From the NCBI RefSeq assembly GCF_040939785.1, contig NZ_CP162553.1:434001-498000 (forward strand): DNA of 64,000 bases, in the 5' to 3' direction. Source of the stretch: Bradyrhizobium lupini. Lineage in GTDB: Bacteria > Pseudomonadota > Alphaproteobacteria > Rhizobiales > Xanthobacteraceae. Both the position numbers and the translations under genes were made by a program. The notes beneath the pieces were generated by a model. The model did not search any database. It was not told where the DNA came from and worked only from the letters and a program-made list of their open reading frames with translations. This document shows positions 7,600-16,107 of the stretch, in pieces; the stretch's first letter is position 1, and every line of letters starts with the position of its first letter.

Positions 7600-10446
7600 T
7601 CAGGCGTGCTGCGGCGGTGCGAGCACCTGGTTCTGCATCGCGTGCGGATCGGGCAGCGGCATCTCGCCGTTCCCCTCACCTGCCGGGACGAAGCTGGCCG
7701 CCATGGCCTGGTTGAGCAGCATCGCGGCCGCGAACGCACCGCCCTGGATGACGACGTTGTTGCCGGTGCCGCCGTCGAGGACGTCGAGGCCCCCGCCGCC
7801 GATCAGCACGTCATCACCGGCACCACCCGCCAGCGTGTCGTTGCCGGGGCTGCCGATCAGCACGTCGTCGCCGTTGCCGCCATTGGCAACGAGCTGGATG
7901 CCGCCGTGCAGACCGGAGGCCGTGATGACGTCGTCGCCATCGAGACCGTTGATGACGATCCTGTCGCCCGCGCCGGCATCGGTAATGTTGATGTCCTGGC
8001 CAAGCCCCGACACCGTGATGATGCCGTCGTGCTCGGTCACCGTGATGACGTCGTTGCCGCCGGTTGCGTTGATGGTCACGGTATCCGCGGCGCCGTCATT
8101 GGCGCCGAGATCGAGGTCGACCTGGCTGACGCCGGTGCCGGAGAGGTCACCGACCGTAATGTTGTCGGCACCGCCGAGAGCATTGAAGTCGACATGTTCG
8201 ACCCCGTTCAGGTCCATCGCAATGGCGGCAACATCTCGCGTGAACAGCACCCGGCCGCCATTGGCCGAGATGTTGATGTTCTCGCTGATATTGGCGCCGT
8301 TGAATGCCAGAGTGTCGGTGCCCTTCCCGCCTTCGACGGTATCGCTGCCGTCGCCGGGGTTCCAGATGAAGGTGTCGTCGCCCGCACCGAGATTGGCGAA
8401 ATCGTTGCCGCGTCCGCCGTTCACAATGTCATTGCCGGCACTGCCTGTGATGGTGTCGTTGCCGTCGCCGCCATTGATGTTGAGGCGGAACAACTGTCCC
8501 GCCTTGATGGAAGACGCATCGATGACATCATTGCCTTGGCCGCCGTTGATGCCGAGCACATCACCGGCGTCCGCATGCGCAATCGTCACCTGCGCAGCGA
8601 GGCCGTTGACCACGATCGATCCGCCGGCGGTCACGACCGATATGTTGTCGTCACCGGTCGTGCCGTTCGCGGTCACGCGGTCCGCCGCGGCATCGCCGCT
8701 CTGGCTGCCGGGGCCGGCACTGAGGTCGATGGCAACCTGCGTGATTCCTGTCCCGGTCAGATCGTTGACGGTGATGTTGTCGGCGCCGCCTGCCGCCGCG
8801 ATCTGCACGTGCTCGACGCCGGCGAGGTCCATGACGATAGCACCGACGTCACGGGTGAGTAGCGCACGGCTTCCGTTCGCCGAGATCGACATGGTCTCGG
8901 CCACATTGGCGCCGTTGAACACCAGCGTATCGGTTCCCGTGCCGCCTTCGACAGTGTCGCTGCCGTCACCGGGATTCCACGTGAAGATGTCGTCGCCTGC
9001 GCCGAGAAGCGCGACGTCATTGCCGCGGCCGCCGATGACCTTGTCGTTGCCGTCGCCGCCGATCAGGGTGTCGGCTCCCTGGCTGCCGGTGATGGTGTCG
9101 TTGCCCGCACCGCCGTCGATGGTCAGCCCGATCGCCGCGCCGAGCGTGGATGCATCGATCACGTCGTTGCCGCCGAGCGCCTGCACGACCAGCCGGTCGT
9201 TGCCGGCCTCTGCATTTGCGATCGTCACGACCTCCGGCAGCCCCGTGACCGTGACCGTTGTGCCCGCGGCTGTGACCTCGATGTGCTGATTGCCGTTGCT
9301 GCCGTTGACGGTCACCGTATCAGCAGCGCCGTCGCCTTGCGTCCCTCCCGGAACGGCTCCGAGATCAACCAGCACCTGCTTGACGCCGGTCCGGGTGAGG
9401 TCGCCGACGGTGATGTTGTCGGCGCCGCCACGCGCATCGAATTCGATCTGCTCGACGCTGTTGAGATCCATCGTGATGTTGGCGACATCGCGGGTGAAGC
9501 GCACCCGGCCGCCATTGGCCGAGATGTTGATGGTCTCGTTGATGTTAGCGCCATTGAAAAGCAGCTTGTCGCTGCCCGAGCCGCCCTCGACCGTGTCGCT
9601 GCCGTCACCGGGATTCCAGATGAAAGTGTCGTCGCCACTCCCGAGCTGGGCGACGTCGTTGCCGCGTCCGCCATTGACGATGTCGTCGCCGCTGCCGCCG
9701 ATGATGAGGTCGTTGCCGTCGCCGCCGATGATCCGGTCGTTGCCGGCGCCGCCATCGAGCGTCAGCGAGATCAGGCTGCCGAGCCCATTGCCCGCGGTGA
9801 TGACATCGTCGCGGCCGCCGCTGTGCAAGACGAGATTTTCAGTCGTGCCGATGTCGAGCGAAAACGGCGCCGCGCCCGTCCCGTCGAGCCGCACGCGGGT
9901 GCCGTTCGCCGTGATTGTGAACGTCTCGGCGGCGTTGTTTCCGTTGACCTGAGCCGTATCGTTGCCCTCACCACCTTCGAACAGGTTGGTGCCGCCGCCG
10001 GGATTCCAGATCATGACGTCGTCGCCGGCCTCGCCGAACAGCTGGTTGTCGCCGCTGCCGCCGTCCAGGACGTCGTTACCCGCTCCGCCGAACAGCAGAT
10101 CGTTGCCGCCGCCGCCCTTGATCAAATCGTTGCCGGCCTGACCAAACAGGAGGTCGGCTCCCGAGCCGCCCGTGATCCTGTCATTGCCGTCGCCGCCGAA
10201 GATGTGCACCGCCGGCATCGGTCCGTGGCATTCGTCGACGGTGATCGTGTCGTCACCGCCTTGACCGAAGATGTCGATCGCGGTGGTGTTGTCGACCGTG
10301 GGTTCGCCACCAACCGTTTTCACGTGCCCGTTATCAACCAGGATGCGGCCGGACTTGTCGCGACTTATCACGAGGCCGTTATTCGCGCTGTCGCCGAAAA
10401 TGATGAGTTGCCCCGTAACCGGGGAAAACACAGAGGTAATGGACAT
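7600..10446 (-). CDS. Large RTX (calcium-binding repeat) exoprotein with internal duplications
   Basis: A 948-residue acidic secreted protein. It has no signal peptide, as expected for type I secretion. It is made almost wholly of GGxGxDxUx nonapeptide repeats (for example GGDGNDRITGGSGADLLFGQ) that fold into Ca2+-binding parallel beta-rolls, separated by beta-rich spacers. A block of about 205-215 residues starting with WNPGDGSDTVEGG, then FNGANI.ETINISANGGRV and GGADNITVGDL, occurs three times closely conserved and once in divergent form. No enzymatic domain is visible. The last 60 residues (AFAAAMLLNQAMAASF...) lack repeats and probably hold the uncleaved secretion signal. It is the first gene of the operon with exporter and adaptor; a role in adhesion or biofilm is inference. 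Confidence 0.9.
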   Translation of the reverse strand: MSITSVFSPVTGQLIIFGDSANNGLVISRDKSGRILVDNGHVKTVGGEPTVDNTTAIDIFGQGGDDTITVDECHGPMPAVHIFGGDGNDRITGGSGADLLFGQAGNDLIKGGGGNDLLFGGAGNDVLDGGSGDNQLFGEAGDDVMIWNPGGGTNLFEGGEGNDTAQVNGNNAAETFTITANGTRVRLDGTGAAPFSLDIGTTENLVLHSGGRDDVITAGNGLGSLISLTLDGGAGNDRIIGGDGNDLIIGGSGDDIVNGGRGNDVAQLGSGDDTFIWNPGDGSDTVEGGSGSDKLLFNGANINETINISANGGRVRFTRDVANITMDLNSVEQIEFDARGGADNITVGDLTRTGVKQVLVDLGAVPGGTQGDGAADTVTVNGSNGNQHIEVTAAGTTVTVTGLPEVVTIANAEAGNDRLVVQALGGNDVIDASTLGAAIGLTIDGGAGNDTITGSQGADTLIGGDGNDKVIGGRGNDVALLGAGDDIFTWNPGDGSDTVEGGTGTDTLVFNGANVAETMSISANGSRALLTRDVGAIVMDLAGVEHVQIAAAGGADNITVNDLTGTGITQVAIDLSAGPGSQSGDAAADRVTANGTTGDDNISVVTAGGSIVVNGLAAQVTIAHADAGDVLGINGGQGNDVIDASSIKAGQLFRLNINGGDGNDTITGSAGNDIVNGGRGNDFANLGAGDDTFIWNPGDGSDTVEGGKGTDTLAFNGANISENINISANGGRVLFTRDVAAIAMDLNGVEHVDFNALGGADNITVGDLSGTGVSQVDLDLGANDGAADTVTINATGGNDVITVTEHDGIITVSGLGQDINITDAGAGDRIVINGLDGDDVITASGLHGGIQLVANGGNGDDVLIGSPGNDTLAGGAGDDVLIGGGGLDVLDGGTGNNVVIQGGAFAAAMLLNQAMAASFVPAGEGNGEMPLPDPHAMQNQVLAPPQHA

Positions 10447-10886
10447 CCAAATGATCCTTCCGACCTAGCCCCTCCGTTCGACGCGTAGCATTCGCGCACA
10501 TGACATTCTTGAACCGTTGCTTGAGACGCGCGTGATTATTCTGGAGATTTCCTCCAGTTTTGCTTCGGGGCAGTTTCCGACAGCGGATGCGAAGGCTTGC
10601 TCATCACGAACCGCCTGATCACGGATCACGCGTAACGCCCCCGTGATTTTCAACGCGCGCGGAAGAACGCAGCTCGAGGCAATGAAGGCACTTTGGGCGA
10701 AGGTCGGCATCCGCGATGTCGAAACTCGCGAACAAGATCGCCGGCGAGCGCGAACGGGAGAGATCACGGTTCACGCCTCGGCAACCGCGATCAAGGAATG
10801 CAAAGCCGCTTGATGATGGGGATAGGAGTGCGCGGCTGATCGCATCGACAGCCGCAACCAGCTTCAGGCCAAAAGGTCGACTTGTG
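10447..10886. other. Gene-free stretch upstream of the RTX operon
   Basis: No convincing coding sequence is seen; a minus-strand open frame (10465-10767) has no family features. The stretch should hold the RTX operon promoter. An inverted repeat CTGGAG-ATTTC-CTCCAG lies at 10541-10557, about 95 bases upstream of the RTX start, and is a candidate operator. Confidence 0.4.
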
Positions 10887-11471
10887 TTACGCCGACTTCT
10901 TCTTCGGCTTCGGCTTGGTCGCCTTCGGCATGACCGGCGCCTCCGGCGTGCCCTCGATCGAGGACAGGCGACCGGCCGTGAAGGTATAGATGCCAGCGCG
11001 CGGACCGGTCGTCCAGGTCACGACCGCAACGCGCCTGCCGGCGGCATCACCGGAGAGGTTGACGCTCGAGGGCGCGCCGATGCCGCGCACCACATCGCAT
11101 TCGGTGTGGCCGAGCGCGACGGTGCCGCCCATGGGAGCCGGCGCGGTCGTCGACGCATTCGCATCAGCCGGCCCGGGCGGCGGCGCCATGCCGGCACAAG
11201 CCCCGTCGGCGCTGACCAGATCCTCGGCCCCAACCGGCTTGTCGGGGGTCAGCGGCGGCGACTCAATCGAGATGCTTTTGATGAACAGGCGGCTGGGCGT
11301 GTTGAACCACTGGGCATCCCTGGACAACAGATCGGTCCCGCCCGAACAGCCCGCAACCAGCGGGGCTACGGCCGCCAACGCAATTATGAGCGAGCTGGGA
11401 AGCTTTTTGATGTCGCACGATAAACTAAAATCCCCGAGTGAAGGATCGGCCCTAAGCAATTGTAGCAACAT
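10887..11471 (-). CDS. Putative lipoprotein of unknown function
   Basis: About 194 residues. A hydrophobic stretch (LPSSLIIALAAVAP) ends in the lipobox LVAGC, so the mature protein should be a lipid-anchored periplasmic or outer-membrane protein. The mature part includes a Pro/Ala-rich segment, a conserved-looking domain (GHTECDVVRGIGAP..VNLSGDAAGRRVAVVTW), and a Lys-rich C-terminus (KPKPKKKSA). The start is uncertain: ATG at 11471 gives a long leader, TTG at 11495 a longer one, and neither has a good ribosome site. The C-terminal half resembles small SmpA/OmlA-like folds in size only. Function unknown. Confidence 0.7.
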   Translation of the reverse strand: MLLQLLRADPSLGDFSLSCDIKKLPSSLIIALAAVAPLVAGCSGGTDLLSRDAQWFNTPSRLFIKSISIESPPLTPDKPVGAEDLVSADGACAGMAPPPGPADANASTTAPAPMGGTVALGHTECDVVRGIGAPSSVNLSGDAAGRRVAVVTWTTGPRAGIYTFTAGRLSSIEGTPEAPVMPKATKPKPKKKSA

Positions 11472-11545
11472 CACTTTGCGGCACGAAGGTGACAAAAGCC
11501 ATCATCACCCGAAAAGTGCAAATTATCATTAATTGCGAGCGACCG

Positions 11546-11998
11546 CTAATTCCGCTTCTGCCACCGGCCCCGCTCGTCAGCCTGCCAATAAGTGACATCA
11601 AATCCCCGCGCCTTGCAATCCGTCCAGGCGCTGCGGGCGAACGCAAGCGCGTCCGGATCGTCGCCGTCGAACAGCAGCACCATGCGCTCATAGGCCTGCG
11701 CGTCCTGCGGCAGCGCGGCGTTGTCGACGAGGAAGCGGACATTGGCACCGTTCGGATTGTCCTCCTCGACCGCCAGCACGATCGGCTGATCGGCAGCGTC
11801 GCTCACCCGCCATGTCGCGTGCGGCAGGAAGGAATCGTCGCGATAGGTCCACAAATGGGCGTCGAGCGCATCGGCGCGCTCCGGCGAATTCGACTGCACA
11901 ACGACGCGCCAGCCGCGCTCGAGCGATTTCTCGAGAAGCGGCGGCAACACGTTCTCCACCGTCATGTTTTGCAGATGGTAGAAGAGGACTTCAGTCAT
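11546..11998 (-). CDS. holC: DNA polymerase III chi subunit
   Basis: A 150-residue protein recognised as HolC: TEVLFYHLQNMTVENVLPPLLEKSLERGWRVVV at the start, then ERADALDAHLWTY.DDSFLPH and a C-terminal VTYWQADERGRWQKR. Chi links the clamp loader to single-strand-binding protein during replication. Alphaproteobacterial chi is about this length. It lies 6 bases downstream of pepA in the same orientation, a pairing seen widely in Proteobacteria, so the two are probably co-transcribed. Confidence 0.92.
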   Translation of the reverse strand: MTEVLFYHLQNMTVENVLPPLLEKSLERGWRVVVQSNSPERADALDAHLWTYRDDSFLPHATWRVSDAADQPIVLAVEEDNPNGANVRFLVDNAALPQDAQAYERMVLLFDGDDPDALAFARSAWTDCKARGFDVTYWQADERGRWQKRN

Positions 11999-12004
11999 CT
12001 CGGG

Positions 12005-13504
12005 TCATTTGCGCTCGTAGTGATCTGCGACCAGACGGTCGAGCAAGCGAACGCCATAGCCGCTTCCCCAGCTCTGGTTGATGTCGGTCTTCGGCGCGCC
12101 CATGGCGGTCCCAGCGATGTCGAGATGCGCCCAGGGCGTGCCATCCACGAAGCGCTGGAGGAACTGCGCCGCGGTGATCGAGCCGCCATGGCGGCCGCCG
12201 GTGTTCTTCATGTCGGCGAACTGGGAATCGATCAGCTTGTCGTATTCAGGGCCAAGCGGCAGGCGCCAGACCTTCTCGCCGCTCTCGATGCCGGCCGCCA
12301 GCAGCCGCTCGGCAAGCTCGTCATTGTTGGAGAACATTCCGGCATGCTCGGTGCCGAGCGCGACCACGATGGCGCCGGTCAACGTCGCCAGATCCACCAT
12401 GAATTTCGGCTTGGTTTTCTTGGCGACGTACCAGAGCACATCGGCAAGCACCAGGCGGCCTTCCGCGTCGGTGTTGATGATCTCGATGGTCTGGCCCGAC
12501 ATCGAGGTGACGATGTCGCCTGGGCGCTGCGCGTTGCCGTCCGGCATGTTCTCGACCAGGCCGATGGCGCCGACGACGTTGACCTTGGCCTTGCGGGCCG
12601 CGAGCGCATGCATCAGGCCGACGACGCAGGCAGCGCCTCCCATGTCGCCCTTCATGTCCTCCATGCTGCCGGCCGGCTTGATCGAAATGCCGCCGGTGTC
12701 GAAGCAGACGCCCTTGCCGACGAAGGCAACCGGCGCCTCACCTTTCTTGCCGCCGTCCCAACGCATGATCACGGTGCGGCTCGGCCGCGCCGAGCCCTGG
12801 CCGACGCCGAGCAGAGCGCCCATGCCGAGCTTGTCCATGGCCTTGACGTCGAGGACCTCGATCTTGACGCCGAGCTTGCGGAGCAGGCCTGCGCGGCGCG
12901 CGAACTCCTCGGGAAAAAGCACGTTCGGCGGCTCGTTGACGAGGTCGCGCGCAATGATCACGCCGTCCACGATCGCAGCCGCCGATGTAAACGCCTTCTT
13001 CGCGGCGACCACGTCGCCGACCGCAAACGAGACGTCGGCGCGCGTGCCGCCCTCCTCGCCATCCTTCTTCCTGGTCTTGTAACGGTCGAAGTTGTAGGTG
13101 CGCAGCCGCAGGCCCGAGGCGATCGCGACCGCCTGCTCGCTGGTCATGGCGCCGTTTGGAAGTTCCGCCATGATAGTCATGGCCGCCGCCCCGGCCGGAA
13201 GCTTGCTCGCCGCCACGCCGCCGAATTTGAGGAAGTCGTTCGCCTTCAGACCGGTCGCCTTGCCGGCGCCGATCACGATCAGGCGGGTGGCCTTCACGCC
13301 TTCGGGCGCAAGGATGTCGAGCGCCGCGCCGCTTTTGCCCTTGAAGGCGGCGGCGGTGGCCGCCCGCTTCACGAGTTCGGTGGCCCCGCCGAGCGCCTTG
13401 GCGGTCGCCGGGCCGAGCTTCAGGCTGTCGTCGCAGAACACGACCATGATGCCACGGGCGGCGGCAGACAATGGAACGAAGCCGACCTTAATGGCATCGG
13501 ACAT
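12005..13504 (-). CDS. pepA: Leucyl aminopeptidase (M17 family)
   Basis: A 499-residue cytosolic metallo-exopeptidase. The C-terminal catalytic domain carries the family signature [16 protein letters not shown] and the metal-binding [15 protein letters not shown] and DMKGDMGGA segments. The N-terminal domain is the macro-like PepA_N fold. The start at 13504 (MSDAIKVGF) is preceded by GAGGAG; the 64 extra in-frame residues upstream are low-complexity and are not taken. It removes N-terminal residues from peptides and, in some bacteria, also binds DNA. Divergent from lptF. Confidence 0.95.
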   Translation of the reverse strand: MSDAIKVGFVPLSAAARGIMVVFCDDSLKLGPATAKALGGATELVKRAATAAAFKGKSGAALDILAPEGVKATRLIVIGAGKATGLKANDFLKFGGVAASKLPAGAAAMTIMAELPNGAMTSEQAVAIASGLRLRTYNFDRYKTRKKDGEEGGTRADVSFAVGDVVAAKKAFTSAAAIVDGVIIARDLVNEPPNVLFPEEFARRAGLLRKLGVKIEVLDVKAMDKLGMGALLGVGQGSARPSRTVIMRWDGGKKGEAPVAFVGKGVCFDTGGISIKPAGSMEDMKGDMGGAACVVGLMHALAARKAKVNVVGAIGLVENMPDGNAQRPGDIVTSMSGQTIEIINTDAEGRLVLADVLWYVAKKTKPKFMVDLATLTGAIVVALGTEHAGMFSNNDELAERLLAAGIESGEKVWRLPLGPEYDKLIDSQFADMKNTGGRHGGSITAAQFLQRFVDGTPWAHLDIAGTAMGAPKTDINQSWGSGYGVRLLDRLVADHYERK

Positions 13505-13843
13505 GAGTAACTCCTCAAAAACATTGCGCTTTTTTACCGATCGGCGGTCCCGGCCACGGGCCGGAGCTGAACGGCGATTCACTGAGCGTGCCGCACTATG
13601 GGCCACCGGCCCGGCAGATGCCAAGCACCCCCGTGGCCGAGGGGCCACAACGAGGGAAATATTAACCATATATTGAGGGTGCCACGGGGCAGCCATTTTG
13701 TTGACGGATCAAAGGGATGGTACTGAGAGAGTAAGCCGGCGGATGAGATGGTTGGCCGACCTTGGGATCCCCTTGCGGGGATTGGTTGGACAGCCGGAAT
13801 TCCGGCCGGCATTGGGGACTTGGTGGGATCTGTGCGGTAGCGC
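13505..13843. promoter_or_regulatory. Divergent promoter region pepA / lptF
   Basis: No gene. The region must hold both start points. GCCGGAATTCCGGC at 13793-13806 is a perfect 14-bp palindrome 37 bases before the lptF start. A small hairpin ATCCCC-TTGC-GGGGAT lies just upstream (13767-13782). TTGACG at about 13700 is a plausible -35 for lptF. Any regulator is unknown. Confidence 0.5.
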
Positions 13844-15013
13844 ATGGGGTCAATCGATAGGTATATCTTCCGCACGACGCTCGCGTCGTTTGCGCTGGTC
13901 CTGGTCAGCCTCACGGGCGTGATCTGGATTACGCAAGCGTTGCGCGGCATCGACCTGATGACGAGCCAGGGTCAGACCATCCTGACCTTCCTCGGGATCA
14001 CCAGCCTCGTCGTGCCCGCGCTGGTCCTGATCATCTCGCCGATCGCGCTGATGATCGCGATCTCGCATACGCTGAACAAGCTCGCGACCGATTCCGAGAT
14101 CATCGTGATGAATGCCGCCGGCTTCTCGCCATTCCGGCTGTTCTATCCGTTCTTCTACGCCACCTGCGTGGTGGCGCTGCTGGTCGCCTTCATCGCGGCC
14201 TATCTCGCTCCCGACGGCATGCGGCGGATCAAGCAGTGGGACGCCGAGATCACCGCCGACGTGCTCACCAACATCCTGCAGCCCGGCCGCTTCGCCCAGC
14301 TCGACAAGAACCTGACGATCCGGATCCGCGAACGCCAGCCCGGCGGCATCCTCGCCGGCATCTTCATCGACGACCGCCGCGATCCGAACGAGCGGGTCTC
14401 GATCGTCGCCGAGCACGGCGAAGTCGTGAAGAACGAGACCGGATCGTTCCTGGTGCTGGAGACCGGCAATCTCCAACGCTTCGAGGCCGGCAAGCGCGAT
14501 CCCGCGCTGGTGGCGTTCGGCCGCTACGGCTTCGACATGTCCAAGTTCTCGGGCCAGGGCCGCGACGTCACCCTCGGCATCCGCGAGCGTTATCTCTGGG
14601 AGTTGCTCTCGCCGTCCGAGGACGATCCCGTCTACAAGCAGATTCCCGGCCAGTTCCGCTCGGCCCTGCATGACAGCCTGCTGGCGCCGATCTATCCCTT
14701 CGCCTTTGCCGTGCTGACCTTCGCGTTTCTGGGTGCGCCTCGCACCACGCGCCAGAGCCGCAATTTCTCGATCGGCTCCTCGATCCTCGCCGTGTTCGGC
14801 CTGCGCATGGCCGGCTTCGCCTGCTCGGTGATGGCGGTGAAATCGCCGGGCGCGGTGCTGGTCCAATATGCCATGGTCATTGGTGCCATCGGCGTCGGGC
14901 TGGCGATCATCATTGGCGGCCTTGTGGTCGAACCGCCGCCGCGCCTCATGGAGGCCATCAACAGGTCGAACGCGCGCATCGCGCGGCTGTTCGGACGGCC
15001 GGCCACCGCATGA
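13844..15013 (+). CDS. lptF: LPS export ABC transporter permease LptF
   Basis: A 389-residue inner-membrane protein of the YjgP/YjgQ family. It has three N-terminal helices (SFALVLVSLTGVIWI, LVVPALVLIISPIALMIAI, the FYATCVVALLVAFIAAYL segment), a large periplasmic beta-jellyroll (about 125-270), and three C-terminal helices. With LptG and the ATPase LptB it extracts lipopolysaccharide from the inner membrane. First gene of the lptF-lptG-lptD-surA-pdxA-rsmA operon; its stop overlaps the lptG start by 4 bases (ATGA). Confidence 0.95.
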   Translation: MGSIDRYIFRTTLASFALVLVSLTGVIWITQALRGIDLMTSQGQTILTFLGITSLVVPALVLIISPIALMIAISHTLNKLATDSEIIVMNAAGFSPFRLFYPFFYATCVVALLVAFIAAYLAPDGMRRIKQWDAEITADVLTNILQPGRFAQLDKNLTIRIRERQPGGILAGIFIDDRRDPNERVSIVAEHGEVVKNETGSFLVLETGNLQRFEAGKRDPALVAFGRYGFDMSKFSGQGRDVTLGIRERYLWELLSPSEDDPVYKQIPGQFRSALHDSLLAPIYPFAFAVLTFAFLGAPRTTRQSRNFSIGSSILAVFGLRMAGFACSVMAVKSPGAVLVQYAMVIGAIGVGLAIIIGGLVVEPPPRLMEAINRSNARIARLFGRPATA

Positions 15014-16107
15014 GCATGCTCACCAACACACTCGGGCGCTATTTCGCCGGCCGTTTCGTGGTCGCGGCGCTCGGCGTGTTCGCCGGCATTTTTCTGTTGC
15101 TGGTGCTGGTCGATTACATCGAGATGGTGCGCAAGACCTCAGGGCTCGCATCCGCCTCCGCAGTCATGGTGGCCGAGACCTCGCTGTTCCGCGTGCCGCA
15201 GCTTTTGGAGAAGCTGACGCCGTTCTGCATGCTGATCGGCGCCATGACCTGCTATCTCGCCCTCTCCCGCCGGCTCGAGCTCGTCGTCGCGCGCGCCGCC
15301 GGCGTCTCCGCATGGCAATTCATCTCGCCGGCGCTCGGCAGCGCGCTCCTGATCGGCGTGATCGCCACCGTCGCCTACAATCCGATGTCGGCCAATCTGC
15401 GCGAGCTGTCCAAGCGCATGGAAGCCGAGCTGTTCGGCTCGGCGCCCGGCGGCGGCATTCAGGACGCCTCCGGCTTCTGGCTCAACCAGAAGACCAGCGA
15501 CGGCGAGACGATCATCAATGCGGCGCGCAGCGAGCAGCAGGGTATCCGGCTCACCGGACTCACGCTGTTCCGGTTTGACACAGAGCAGCACTTCAAGGAA
15601 CGGGTCGAGGCGCGCGAGGCGACGCTCGAGGCCGGCCGTTGGCTGTTCAAGGGCGTCCGCCGCTTCTCGCTGGATCTGCCGCCGGTCGATCAGGCCAGCC
15701 TGGAGATTCCGACCACGCTGACCGAGGCCCAGGTCCGCAACAGCTTTTCCACACCCGAGACTGTGTCCTTTTGGCAACTACCGAGCTACATCCGCTCATC
15801 CGAAAGCTCGGGCTTCGCGACAGCCGGATACCGACTCCAGTATCAGAAGCTTCTGGCACAGCCGTTTTTGCTTGCAGCCATGGTGATGCTCGCGGCCTCC
15901 GTGTCGTTGCGCTTCTTCCGGATGGGCGGCGTGCAGAAGATGGTTTTGAGTGGCGTGGGCGCAGGCTTTCTGCTCTACGTTCTGTCGAAAGTGACTGAAG
16001 ATTTGAGCAAGGCTGAGTTGATGCATCCGATCGCTGCGGCGTGGTTGCCCGTGGTGGTGGGCGGCCTCACCGGCTTTTTGGCCTTGCTGTATCAGGAGGA
16101 CGGATAG
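15010..16107 (+). CDS. lptG: LPS export ABC transporter permease LptG
   Basis: A 365-residue partner of LptF with the same topology: membrane helices near residues 15-40, 65-90 and 97-120, a periplasmic domain, then helices near 275-360 (LAQPFLLAAMVMLAASVSL, GVGAGFLLYVLSKVTEDL). Start ATG overlaps the lptF stop. Its stop TAG overlaps the GTG start of lptD by one base, and AGGAGG lies at 16094-16099 inside its last codons. Confidence 0.95.
   Translation: MSMLTNTLGRYFAGRFVVAALGVFAGIFLLLVLVDYIEMVRKTSGLASASAVMVAETSLFRVPQLLEKLTPFCMLIGAMTCYLALSRRLELVVARAAGVSAWQFISPALGSALLIGVIATVAYNPMSANLRELSKRMEAELFGSAPGGGIQDASGFWLNQKTSDGETIINAARSEQQGIRLTGLTLFRFDTEQHFKERVEAREATLEAGRWLFKGVRRFSLDLPPVDQASLEIPTTLTEAQVRNSFSTPETVSFWQLPSYIRSSESSGFATAGYRLQYQKLLAQPFLLAAMVMLAASVSLRFFRMGGVQKMVLSGVGAGFLLYVLSKVTEDLSKAELMHPIAAAWLPVVVGGLTGFLALLYQEDG

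Noticed and set aside
7700..10200. Regularly spaced repeats that might be taken for a CRISPR array
   Set aside because: They encode the GGxGxDxUx calcium-binding repeats in one frame, vary in sequence, and lack unique spacers and cas genes.
6116..10488. Long open frames on the plus strand opposite the ABC exporter and RTX genes (over 1000 residues)
   Set aside because: They mirror the codon structure of the RTX repeats and GC-rich third positions; the minus-strand genes have full family motifs, the mirror frames none.
10465..10767. Open frame of 100 residues on the minus strand upstream of the RTX gene
   Set aside because: Arg/Ser-rich text without family features or a ribosome site; more likely upstream regulatory DNA.
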